Assembly (NCBI GenBank): GCA_947452365.1
Contig: CANGCO010000005.1
Span: forward strand, 1 to 64,000
DNA from: Caulobacteraceae bacterium
Lineage (GTDB): Bacteria > Pseudomonadota > Alphaproteobacteria > Caulobacterales > Caulobacteraceae
DNA: 64,000 bases
Direction of reading: 5' to 3'
Both the position numbers and the translations under genes were made by a program. A model generated the notes under the pieces. The model was not told the origin of the DNA and searched no databases. It saw only the letters and a program-made list of their open reading frames with translations. Of this stretch, positions 53,848 through 62,455 are shown one piece after another (the stretch's first letter is position 1; the number at the start of each line of letters is the position of its first letter).

Positions 53848-55662
53848 ATGCGCGCGTTTCGCCATATTCTTCTAGGCTTGAGCCTGTCATGCATGCCCGT
53901 GCTGGTATGGTCAGCGCCTCTAAGCGCAGAGGTCACTGCGGACCCAACCGCTTCTGCTCATGAAACTGACACGACAGAGGCACCCGTTCGACGTGCGCCG
54001 GGTTGGCGGCCAACCTATCCAGCGGCCATTATCCAGGTCAATCCAGATGCCGTAGCGACCCCACCCCCTGAGGCTTTTCCTGTCGATGAATTGCCCATGC
54101 CTGATCGTTGGCGGATTATCGAGGCCTTAGGCACACATGCGCGCTGGTATGACCCATACAACCAAAACACCTTAAAGGGTGATCGGCCCTTGCCAGGCCT
54201 TGAGGACTGGTTTTTTGCCTTCAATGGCGTTTCAGACTCGGTTTTGGAACTGCGATCCTTCCCTGTTCCTGTCGGTGGCCCAACGACCGAAAACCCGAAT
54301 AGCCTAGATACGTTTGGACGCTCTGACAGTCTTGTCGCCTCCCAGACAATCTTACTGGGGGCGTCCCTTTTCAAGGGATCAACGGCCTTCAAACCGCCCG
54401 AGCTTGAGTTCCATATCGCGCTAGGGCTCAATGCAAATTATGCTGTGATTAGCGAGCGCGGCCTGCTGTCTATCGCGTCTTCAAGAGGGCCGAGGCGGTA
54501 TGATCAGTTTTTGGCACTGCAGGAAGCCTTTATCGATTACCACCTGCGTAATGTGTCCGATCGCTACGATTTTGACTCGTTAAGGATTGGAATCCAGCCG
54601 TTTTCTTCTGATTTTCGCGGCTTTTTGTTTCAAGACAACCAGCTTGGCATAAGGCTTTTTGGCAACCGCGATAACAATAAATTCCAGTACAATCTGGCAG
54701 GGTTTGTATTGGTCGAAAAAGATACGAATTCAGGTTTGAACGATGTCGGTCAAGCCTTGCGCAAGGACGCCTTTCTTGTCGGCAATCTTTACCGCCAGGA
54801 CTTGCCCGTGCCCGGCATAACCTCGCAAATCACACTGATCTATAATGCGAACCGTGAGGGGCGTGAGGTCCATTATAATTCCAACGGTTTCCCGGCCAGA
54901 CCCGCCCTGATCGGAAACTTGCGGCCGCGCGATTATGACATTGTCTATTTGGGTTATAATCTCGACGGCCACCTTGGCCGCATCAACCTGACGGGCTCGA
55001 TTTATGGCGCGCTCGGTGAGGATCGTAATTCCATCTTTACCGATAAGGCGGCTGACGTCCGCGCCTGGTTTGCAGCCCTTGAGCCATCCATCGATCTTGA
55101 CTGGATCCGAGTGCGTTTGTCGGGCCTGTACGCTTCTGGTGATCATAATCCGTATGATCATAAAGAAACAGGCTTTGACGCAATTTCTGAAAACCCGCTC
55201 ATTGCCGGTGCAGATACCAGCTATTGGATCCGTCAATCTGTGCCGTTTGTCGGCGGTGGACGTGGTGTCTCTATCAATGGCCGCAATGGTGTTTTGAATG
55301 CTCTAAGGTCTTCCAAGGAGGAGGGGCAGTCTAATTTTAACAATCCCGGAACGGTATTGTTGGGGGCAGGCGCAGATCTGGATCTAACGCCCAATCTTCG
55401 CGTGAGTGGCAATCTGAATCATATCTGGTTTGCAGATACGGCGGTCATCCAAGCCCTGAGGCAAGAAGGATCGATCCCAAACGAAGTCGGTTGGGACTAT
55501 TCGGTGGCTGCAATCTGGCGGCCCTTAATGACCCAAAACATTGTATTCCGGCTTTCAGCCGCTGCTCTTGATCCGGGTGCCGGGTTTAAGGACCTGTTCA
55601 CCGATCGCGCGCGATCGGGGCGTTTTTACTCAGTCTTGCTCAACACCGTTTTGGCATTCTAG
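53848..55662 (+). CDS. Outer-membrane beta-barrel-like protein, putative porin of a porin-cytochrome unit
   Basis: The 604-residue protein has a signal peptide (cut near VWSAP), a Pro-rich N-terminal stretch, then a long run of alternating amphipathic strands, ending VLLNTVLAF with the C-terminal Phe typical of outer-membrane barrels. No haem motif is present. It sits between two multihaem cytochrome genes, starting 92 bases after one and ending 11 before the other. This is the arrangement of porin-cytochrome conduits (MtrCAB, Pcc, Ext). The conduit role is inferred from context; similarity to known porins is not evident to me. Confidence 0.75.
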   Translation: MRAFRHILLGLSLSCMPVLVWSAPLSAEVTADPTASAHETDTTEAPVRRAPGWRPTYPAAIIQVNPDAVATPPPEAFPVDELPMPDRWRIIEALGTHARWYDPYNQNTLKGDRPLPGLEDWFFAFNGVSDSVLELRSFPVPVGGPTTENPNSLDTFGRSDSLVASQTILLGASLFKGSTAFKPPELEFHIALGLNANYAVISERGLLSIASSRGPRRYDQFLALQEAFIDYHLRNVSDRYDFDSLRIGIQPFSSDFRGFLFQDNQLGIRLFGNRDNNKFQYNLAGFVLVEKDTNSGLNDVGQALRKDAFLVGNLYRQDLPVPGITSQITLIYNANREGREVHYNSNGFPARPALIGNLRPRDYDIVYLGYNLDGHLGRINLTGSIYGALGEDRNSIFTDKAADVRAWFAALEPSIDLDWIRVRLSGLYASGDHNPYDHKETGFDAISENPLIAGADTSYWIRQSVPFVGGGRGVSINGRNGVLNALRSSKEEGQSNFNNPGTVLLGAGADLDLTPNLRVSGNLNHIWFADTAVIQALRQEGSIPNEVGWDYSVAAIWRPLMTQNIVFRLSAAALDPGAGFKDLFTDRARSGRFYSVLLNTVLAF

Positions 55663-55672
55663 GGGCTGAAGA

Positions 55673-58600
55673 ATGATCAAACAGGGCGCGATAAAAATCG
55701 GTGTGGCGGGAATCTTGGCGGTCGTATTGGCCTGCTTGAGCCCAAGCATATTAGAGGCCGGCGAATCTGAGCGGCCTGTCGCCCGGCATTGGATAACGGC
55801 CCCCCCCGCGCCAGTTACCCAGACGCCAGAGCAGGGGGCTGCCAAGAGTGCGGGCTGTATCAGCTGTCACACCTCAACCGATGCCGCCTCCATGCATAAT
55901 AGCCCCAGCGTCGTAATCGGTTGCGCCGATTGCCACGGCGGTGATGCACACATCGTGGCACCGGCGGGCTTGGCAAAGACTGATCGGGCCTATCAGAAAC
56001 TACTGGACACGGCCCATGTGTTGCCGCGCTTCCCGCATTCTTGGGGCTATCCCAACTCGGCCAATCCTAAACGCAGCTATACCTTGTTGAATAAGGAATC
56101 GCCGGAATTTGTGCGGTTTGTGAATCCGGGGGACTACCGGGTCGCCAGGGAGAGTTGCGGTGCTTGTCATCTTGAACTCATCCAGGCGGCTGAGCGGTCG
56201 CTGATGGCCAATGGTGCCATGTTCTACGGTGGCGCGACCTATAATAATGGCGTAGTGCCGCTCAAAAACTATGTTTTGGGCGAGGCCTATACACGCGACG
56301 GCAGGCCTGCCTCGGTCCTGTCTCCTGGGAGCCCGGCCGGAACGATTACGCCAGATGAGGCCAAGCGCGGGGCCATTGCCCGATTGTTTCCCTTGCCGAC
56401 TTGGCAGGTGGTCAAGCCAAGTGACGTATTCCGTGTTTTTGAACGGGGCGGTCGTAACAATAATAGCCAGTTTGCTGAGGTTGGACTGCCCAATTCCACA
56501 GGTCAGACACAGAGGCTAGAAGAGCCCGGTCGGCCAGACATACATCAATCCAATCGTGGCCCGGGCACCGGGCTTCGTGTCGCGATTCCTGTGCTGAATA
56601 TTCACAAAACCCGGCTGAATGACCCGTTCATGTGGTTCATGGGTACAAATGATCAGCCCGGCGATTATCGCTCCTCAGGTTGCACGGCCTGCCATGTGAT
56701 ATACGCCAATGATCGTGAGCCGCGCCATAGCCTCGGTTATTCGCAATATGGCCGCGATGGGCAAGGTGCCAGCAGTGATCCAACCATCGACAAGTCGGCT
56801 TCTGGGCACCCGATCAAGCACGCTTTCACTCGAGCAATACCGACTTCACAGTGCATGAATTGCCATATGCACCAGCCCAACATGTTCCTGAATAGCTATC
56901 TTGGCTACACCATGTGGGACTATGAATCCGATGCGCCCACCATGTGGCCGGAAAAGCAGCGCTATCCGGATGCCGAGGAAATGCGCAAGGTCCTGGATCG
57001 CAATCCGGAGGGCGCAGCGCCGCGAGGTAAATGGGCAGATTTGGATTTCCTGCGCGAGGTCAGTGATCATAATCCAGAGCTAAAAGATACACAGATGGCC
57101 GATTATCATGGTCATGGATGGAACTTCCGGGCCGTGTTTAAGCGCGACCGCGAAGGCAATCTTCTTGATGCCATTGGTGATGTTGTCTCACCGAACGACC
57201 CTGAAAAATGGCGCAAAGCCGGGGAGGGCCAATTCGTTGCCCCAGGCACTAACCCGGGCAAGACCGTTCATATGATGGATATTCATGCCGAGTTAGGCCT
57301 GCAATGCGCCGACTGTCATTTTGCACAAGACAGCCACGGCTCGGGCCTGATCATCGGTGAAGTCGCCAATGCCGTCGAGATCGGGTGCAAGGATTGCCAT
57401 GGATCGACAAAGGCCTATCCGACCTTGAAGACATCAGGCCCAGCCGCGCGGCCGGGTGGCACGGATTTGGCATTACTGCGTAATCCCGACGGCAAGCGAC
57501 GGTTTGAGTGGCAAGAGCAAAATGGCCGTCAGGTGCTTATCCAGCGCTCGATTGTTGATCCCAATCGCGAATGGCGTATCCATCTCGTGCGCGACTCCGT
57601 CGATGCCGCCAGCCCCGACTTCAACCCGGTCGCCGCGCGCGCCAAGCTAATGTCTCGATTAAAGCCGGGCATAGCGCCAATGGCTTGGGGGCCCGGTGTC
57701 GAGGACAAGGATCTTGCCCATGGCGATGACAATATGGCCTGCTTCAGTTGCCATACATCCTGGACGCCGTCGTGCGGGGGGTGCCATCTGCCGATTGAGG
57801 CCAATTGGCTAACCAAGTCGCATAAGTATGAGGGCGAGACCGCCCGCAACTGGGCCAGCTATAATCCACAGGTCGCCCGCGATGACACCTTTATGTTAGG
57901 TCGCCATTCCGACGGAAAGGACGGCATTATTGCCCCCGTTCGCTCTTCATCGGCCCTGATCCTGTCGTCAACAAACGTCAATCGTGAGCGAATTTATGTT
58001 CAGCAGCCACCGATTTCGGCAATCGGCTTTTCAAGTCAGGCCTTTGCGCCCCACTTCCCGCACACAGTCCGCCTGACGGAAACTAAGAACTGCGCAGACT
58101 GTCATTTGTCTGAGGCCAATGACAATAATGCGGTCATGGCTCAGCTGTTTACCCTGGGTACCAATTTCGTCAATTTCGTCGGTGTGAATGCCTGGGTTGG
58201 TTTGGGGCAAGGGCTGGAAGCGGTTCGGGTCACTGAATGGGATGAACCGCAGTCGGTGATTGGCTCCTATTTGCAGCGCTTTGCTTATCCCGATTTTTAC
58301 CGTCAGCATGTCGAGCGCAATAAGCGCGAGCTTGTCAATTGGGTTCGCCCGGCTGGGACGGATGGCAAGGGCGGGAATGGCGTGCCCGAGGTCTTTAGCA
58401 ATATCCACCAGCCCACTAACGATGCTGTGCATTGCCTGCAGTTGCGGGGCGAATACATGTTTGTCGCCGAAGGGGCCGGCGGTTTTCGCGTTTATGATGT
58501 GGCAAATATTGGCAATAAGGGTGTCTCAAAGCGCATCCTGACCGCTCCGTTCTCAAAACTTGGCCAAGACACACATATTGCTTCGAAGAATGCGACGTGT

Positions 58601-59623
58601 GTTGCCTTGCCGACCAACCAGCCGATTGCGCCGATGCGCAGTACACCGGCGATGCGCGCCGACAATCACGAGCAAGCCTTTCATCCCATCTATAATTATG
58701 CGGTTGTGACAGACGCCGAGGAGGGCCTGATCCTTGTTGATGTGAACACCTTGGCTGATGGAGAGCCGCGCAATAATTTCTTCAAGCGGGCTGTGACCTG
58801 GAACCCCGATGGTGTGCTCAAGGGCGCACGCCATGTGACACTAGGTGGCCATTTTGCCTATATTGCTGCTGATGCCGGACTTGTGGTCGTGGATCTTGAT
58901 GATCCGCTAAAGCCAAGGCTGCTGACGACTATTCCGCTGGTCGATGTCCGCGCCTCTGCGCTGCAATTTAGATATTTGTTTGTCACCACGGCGCGAGGTC
59001 TTGAGGTGCTGGATGTAACGCATCTGGACAGGCCCCGGCCAATCCCGGGCGCCGCGTTTGCTCTGCAGGATGCACGACGGGTTTATGTCGCGCGGACCTA
59101 TGCCTATGTGGCGGCAAAAGGCGAGGGCTTGGTGATCTTGAACGTTACCAATCCAGAGCGGCCGGTTTTGCAGCAACGCGTGACATTTGAGGGACAACTC
59201 AATGATGCCGAGGACGTTGTGGTTGCCTCGACCAATGCCTCATTGTTTGCCTATGTTGCAGATGGGCGTAATGGGTTGAAGGTTGTTCAACTGACCAGTC
59301 CCGATAGCCAAAGGAACTTCTACGGATTTTCTCCCCAGCCTCGGCCTGAGCTAATTGCGTGGGCGAAAACCCCGTCGCCCGCCTTGGCCTTGTCCAAGGG
59401 CCTGGATCGTGACCGGGCCGTAGATGAGGCCGGGGGCCAGATGGCCGTGTTTGGGCGGTTAGGGTCTAGACCCTTCAACCGTCCCGAAATGGAGCGGTTC
59501 TTCATTGATTGGACCGGCGCGCCTTATCAGGTCACCAATAGCCCTAGCTCGGCAGAACTGGCCGCGGGCAGGCGCAAGGACTGGCTGGCCTCGGTTATGC
59601 GTGCCTTCATACCCAAGCCCTAG
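55673..59623 (+). CDS. Decahaem c-type cytochrome fused to an LVIVD-repeat beta-propeller
   Basis: The 1316-residue protein has a signal peptide (about 1-30, with a weak lipobox-like VLAC). Ten CXXCH motifs follow: CISCH (about 62), CADCH, CGACH, CTACH, CMNCH, CADCH, CKDCH, CFSCH, CGGCH and CADCH. From about residue 880 to 1220 the LVIVD-type propeller appears as strands such as EGLILVDVNTLADG, AGLVVVDLDDPLKPRLLTT, RGLEVLDVTHLDRPRP and EGLVILNVTNPERPV. The large size, export and a propeller usable for surface binding fit a terminal extracellular or outer-membrane cytochrome. The substrate (metal, sulfur compound, humic) is unknown. It lies 11 bases after the barrel gene, so they are co-transcribed. 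Confidence 0.88.
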   Translation: MIKQGAIKIGVAGILAVVLACLSPSILEAGESERPVARHWITAPPAPVTQTPEQGAAKSAGCISCHTSTDAASMHNSPSVVIGCADCHGGDAHIVAPAGLAKTDRAYQKLLDTAHVLPRFPHSWGYPNSANPKRSYTLLNKESPEFVRFVNPGDYRVARESCGACHLELIQAAERSLMANGAMFYGGATYNNGVVPLKNYVLGEAYTRDGRPASVLSPGSPAGTITPDEAKRGAIARLFPLPTWQVVKPSDVFRVFERGGRNNNSQFAEVGLPNSTGQTQRLEEPGRPDIHQSNRGPGTGLRVAIPVLNIHKTRLNDPFMWFMGTNDQPGDYRSSGCTACHVIYANDREPRHSLGYSQYGRDGQGASSDPTIDKSASGHPIKHAFTRAIPTSQCMNCHMHQPNMFLNSYLGYTMWDYESDAPTMWPEKQRYPDAEEMRKVLDRNPEGAAPRGKWADLDFLREVSDHNPELKDTQMADYHGHGWNFRAVFKRDREGNLLDAIGDVVSPNDPEKWRKAGEGQFVAPGTNPGKTVHMMDIHAELGLQCADCHFAQDSHGSGLIIGEVANAVEIGCKDCHGSTKAYPTLKTSGPAARPGGTDLALLRNPDGKRRFEWQEQNGRQVLIQRSIVDPNREWRIHLVRDSVDAASPDFNPVAARAKLMSRLKPGIAPMAWGPGVEDKDLAHGDDNMACFSCHTSWTPSCGGCHLPIEANWLTKSHKYEGETARNWASYNPQVARDDTFMLGRHSDGKDGIIAPVRSSSALILSSTNVNRERIYVQQPPISAIGFSSQAFAPHFPHTVRLTETKNCADCHLSEANDNNAVMAQLFTLGTNFVNFVGVNAWVGLGQGLEAVRVTEWDEPQSVIGSYLQRFAYPDFYRQHVERNKRELVNWVRPAGTDGKGGNGVPEVFSNIHQPTNDAVHCLQLRGEYMFVAEGAGGFRVYDVANIGNKGVSKRILTAPFSKLGQDTHIASKNATCVALPTNQPIAPMRSTPAMRADNHEQAFHPIYNYAVVTDAEEGLILVDVNTLADGEPRNNFFKRAVTWNPDGVLKGARHVTLGGHFAYIAADAGLVVVDLDDPLKPRLLTTIPLVDVRASALQFRYLFVTTARGLEVLDVTHLDRPRPIPGAAFALQDARRVYVARTYAYVAAKGEGLVILNVTNPERPVLQQRVTFEGQLNDAEDVVVASTNASLFAYVADGRNGLKVVQLTSPDSQRNFYGFSPQPRPELIAWAKTPSPALALSKGLDRDRAVDEAGGQMAVFGRLGSRPFNRPEMERFFIDWTGAPYQVTNSPSSAELAAGRRKDWLASVMRAFIPKP

Positions 59624-59664
59624 CCCGAGGATCTGGACGATATCCTCGGGACACGGACCTTGAC

Positions 59665-61575
59665 CTAGGCCTTTGGCCCTGGCGGATGGTCGATTAAATG
59701 GATTGGCACGGGTGACTGCCTCAAGGTTCCGGTTGTGTGAAACCCATGACAGGTCTCGCAATCCCCAGACGCCGCCTGAGGCTGATGGGCCTTAGTTTTT
59801 CCGTGGCAATTGGCACAGACCTTGATCGACGGCGTCAGGACGTCGCTGGCATTGTCTGAGAGCGTCGCCTTGTGGCAGCTTGCGCAATTGGCCTGACCGT
59901 TTGGGTTTTGGCTGTGGGCCTTAATATTGTGGTTGAAGGCACCCCAGATCAGGGTTCGGTTGCTCACATGTATCGGTTCGAGGCCAATCCCCTGGTTTGA
60001 CCTGTGACAATCGACACATAAGCCGCCTTTGCCAAAGGCTAGGCGAGTACCGGTCGAACCAGGCCCAGGTACCTCTATTGGCGGGGTTGATGCAGCCGAT
60101 GATAACTTGTCCTCGGCACCGGGCCGGTGACGAAGCCATGCGCCTAGGCGTGAGACGATATTGCTCGGGCGATCTGGGCGTCCATTCAACAGAGCAACCG
60201 CCTTTGCGGGATCGCCATGGGGCAGGCTGCTTATGGTGCCATTAGGGGTTGTATAGTTCAAAGCATGGCAGGCGCCGCAGTCGCGTTGCATGTCAATAGG
60301 GCGCATGTCTTGGGCTATGCCTGTCGCTTCATGGCAGGATTTGCAGGTCAATGCCGCCCCATAGCCTTTTTGACGACCGAGCACCTGTGCCATCCGCGTA
60401 ACACCGCCCAATGGCATCATATGAAGTTGGTGGGAAAAAATCAGACCAGAATTGTCGCGCATATCCGCCGAAAGTGCGACCCGCTTCAGCTCAAGCTTTC
60501 CGCCGTCTTGGGTCGCTATAAACGGGCGAAATTGCGGATGCTTGGCCCAGCTTGGCGTATCCACCAGCCGCGTATCGGTCAGACGGGTCTTTAGATTAGC
60601 ATGACAATCTGCGCACGAAATGGTCTGGACTAGGGCCGGAACGGCCCGGCGTGGCGTGGACTTATCGGCGGGCTTGTTAGGTCCAGTCTCTGCGTTGACA
60701 TGTTCGCGATGACAAGATGCGCAGCCATCGGGCGCATGATTTAGAGCGCGATTCATCTTGTCTGATAAGCTGGCGCCCAGCCAGTGACGTGGCGGCATTG
60801 CCGCTAGCCAGCGATCATGGCTAGCATGCTGTTTAATTAGGTTTGGCGCGAATGGACTGCCCAGACCTTTAGACTGTCGAAGCGACCCAGCAAGACTGAC
60901 CTTATCCTGATTGAGGTTGTGGCAACCTAGGCAGGTTTCATCCTGAACCGGGACAAAGGCCTTTTGGTGACAGCTCGTACAGTCCTTATCGAGAAAGGCA
61001 TGGGCTTGAGACAGTGGCCCTGTCGACCATTGGCGGTCAAATTGAACGGGCTTGTTCGTGGCGGCGCGGCTGTGCGCGTGCAAGGTCAGCGCGACAATGG
61101 GCACGATCAAACATGCGAGCAGAACCGAAATGGCCAGCGTCCAGGCCATGGCGCGCTTGCCAAAAATTCCTGCGCCAGGACTGAACAGGGTTGTCTCATC
61201 GAGTTGCGATTCAGCGCCTTGCGATGATTGTCCAATCACCTGGGCAAGCGACACATCGGCTGGGTCTTCGGCTGCCGACACTGTGACAACTTGAGTGCCG
61301 AAACTTATCCGTGACGGGGTTTGCGCATTGATGACGACCTGATGAACCAGTCGCCCGTTGATCTCAAAACCTTGAGGACCTAGGGCCACGATACGGATTT
61401 CTCCGGGCCCGACCTGATCTATGGCGGCATGCCTTAGGCTGGTGGTCAGATCCGTAAGTTGAATGTCACAATCTGAGCCTCGACCGATTGTAATGGTCCC
61501 CGTCTCAAAAATGCGTGTACGGACGATATCGCTGCCACCCGTGCGTTGCGTAGTCTGATGAAAAACAATGCTCAT
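59665..61575 (-). CDS. FHA domain - transmembrane helix - decahaem cytochrome fusion
   Basis: The 636-residue protein has no signal peptide. Residues about 20-100 form an FHA phosphothreonine-binding domain with the key residues G31-R32, S46, H49 and N73 visible (IGRGSDCD ... TSLRHAA ... EINGRLV). One membrane helix (about 144-166) follows, and then ten CXXCH motifs (CTSCH at 199, CLGCH at 215, then CASCH, CADCH, CKSCH, CGACH, CVDCH, CASCH, CANCH, CETCH). The predicted topology puts FHA in the cytoplasm and haems in the periplasm, so a phospho-signal could gate a periplasmic electron carrier. It lies 8 bases after the b-type membrane protein gene. Confidence 0.88.
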   Translation of the reverse strand: MSIVFHQTTQRTGGSDIVRTRIFETGTITIGRGSDCDIQLTDLTTSLRHAAIDQVGPGEIRIVALGPQGFEINGRLVHQVVINAQTPSRISFGTQVVTVSAAEDPADVSLAQVIGQSSQGAESQLDETTLFSPGAGIFGKRAMAWTLAISVLLACLIVPIVALTLHAHSRAATNKPVQFDRQWSTGPLSQAHAFLDKDCTSCHQKAFVPVQDETCLGCHNLNQDKVSLAGSLRQSKGLGSPFAPNLIKQHASHDRWLAAMPPRHWLGASLSDKMNRALNHAPDGCASCHREHVNAETGPNKPADKSTPRRAVPALVQTISCADCHANLKTRLTDTRLVDTPSWAKHPQFRPFIATQDGGKLELKRVALSADMRDNSGLIFSHQLHMMPLGGVTRMAQVLGRQKGYGAALTCKSCHEATGIAQDMRPIDMQRDCGACHALNYTTPNGTISSLPHGDPAKAVALLNGRPDRPSNIVSRLGAWLRHRPGAEDKLSSAASTPPIEVPGPGSTGTRLAFGKGGLCVDCHRSNQGIGLEPIHVSNRTLIWGAFNHNIKAHSQNPNGQANCASCHKATLSDNASDVLTPSIKVCANCHGKTKAHQPQAASGDCETCHGFHTTGTLRQSPVPIHLIDHPPGPKA

Positions 61576-61582
61576 GATCGCC

Positions 61583-62455
61583 TCACCAGTAGAAGAACAC
61601 GCTAACGACGTGCGCCGTCAGGGCTGCCAGCAGACCAAACGTCGCCGGAACATGGATATACAGCCACGCAACCAGCAGGCTGCGGATCTGGATATGGGTC
61701 CGCACCATCTTCAGGACGCTGGCCTTGCGGTCTAATAGGGTTTGAATCTCTGCGAGGATTGGTGCGTCTGTCGCCGATGGCACCGCCCGCGCCAATTGGT
61801 CAAGCGCGGCCCTAGTCTTGCAGTTTGGATGTTGATTGGTCATGCGGCGCCATACGCCCCCAGCGATATTTTTTGGATCGACCGACACTAGGACAATCGC
61901 CGCAAGATCACTGGTCAAGGGGCGCGCAAGGATACTTAACTGGCGGTCTAGCCCAACCAGCTCTTCCACCATTAATTTTTGAGTGACCTCGCCTCGATTG
62001 GCACCTAGGGCGGTTGGCAGACGGACATATACGATTACGCCGTAAATACCGGTGATGATAACGATCATCATAAGGACATAGGCGAGTGTGTGAACATTCC
62101 AGCCAAACTGAAACCCTGTGTGCAGTGTAGCTAGCACAATCAAGGACAGACCCAGATAGACGTGCGCCGAAACCCAGGCCTTGAGCGACCAAGCCCCTGG
62201 TGTCATGGCCCGCTTACGCAGGCCAAGCAGCATCAGCCAAATGATCAACCCCGTACAGAGAATGCCAAGCGTATAGCCATAGGCGGAGCCTCCATTGGGG
62301 TGCGGGCGCACATCAATCAGGGCGTATCCCAATATGGCAATCAGGCTGAGCCCAGCAGCGCGTTTTAGCCATAGAAAATTCTTGTGGCGCAAAAAACTCT
62401 CGTGGTGATCGTTCCGCGTTCGGCGATTGACATTGGTCTTCGGGGGCCTACTCAA
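61583..62455 (-). CDS. Membrane protein with b-type-cytochrome-like histidines
   Basis: At about 290 residues, it has five or six membrane helices. Paired His residues occur in the helices (SAHVYLGLSLIVLATLHTGF, NVHTLAY and, near the end, YIHVPATF and LTAHVVSVFF), which could ligate two haems b. It should move electrons between the cytoplasmic iron-sulfur protein and the periplasmic cytochromes. The ATG further upstream is implausible because it lies inside the preceding gene. A TTG at 62455 overlapping that gene's stop (TTGA), with AGGA upstream, gives coupled translation and is my choice. Confidence 0.75.
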   Translation of the reverse strand: MSRPPKTNVNRRTRNDHHESFLRHKNFLWLKRAAGLSLIAILGYALIDVRPHPNGGSAYGYTLGILCTGLIIWLMLLGLRKRAMTPGAWSLKAWVSAHVYLGLSLIVLATLHTGFQFGWNVHTLAYVLMMIVIITGIYGVIVYVRLPTALGANRGEVTQKLMVEELVGLDRQLSILARPLTSDLAAIVLVSVDPKNIAGGVWRRMTNQHPNCKTRAALDQLARAVPSATDAPILAEIQTLLDRKASVLKMVRTHIQIRSLLVAWLYIHVPATFGLLAALTAHVVSVFFYW

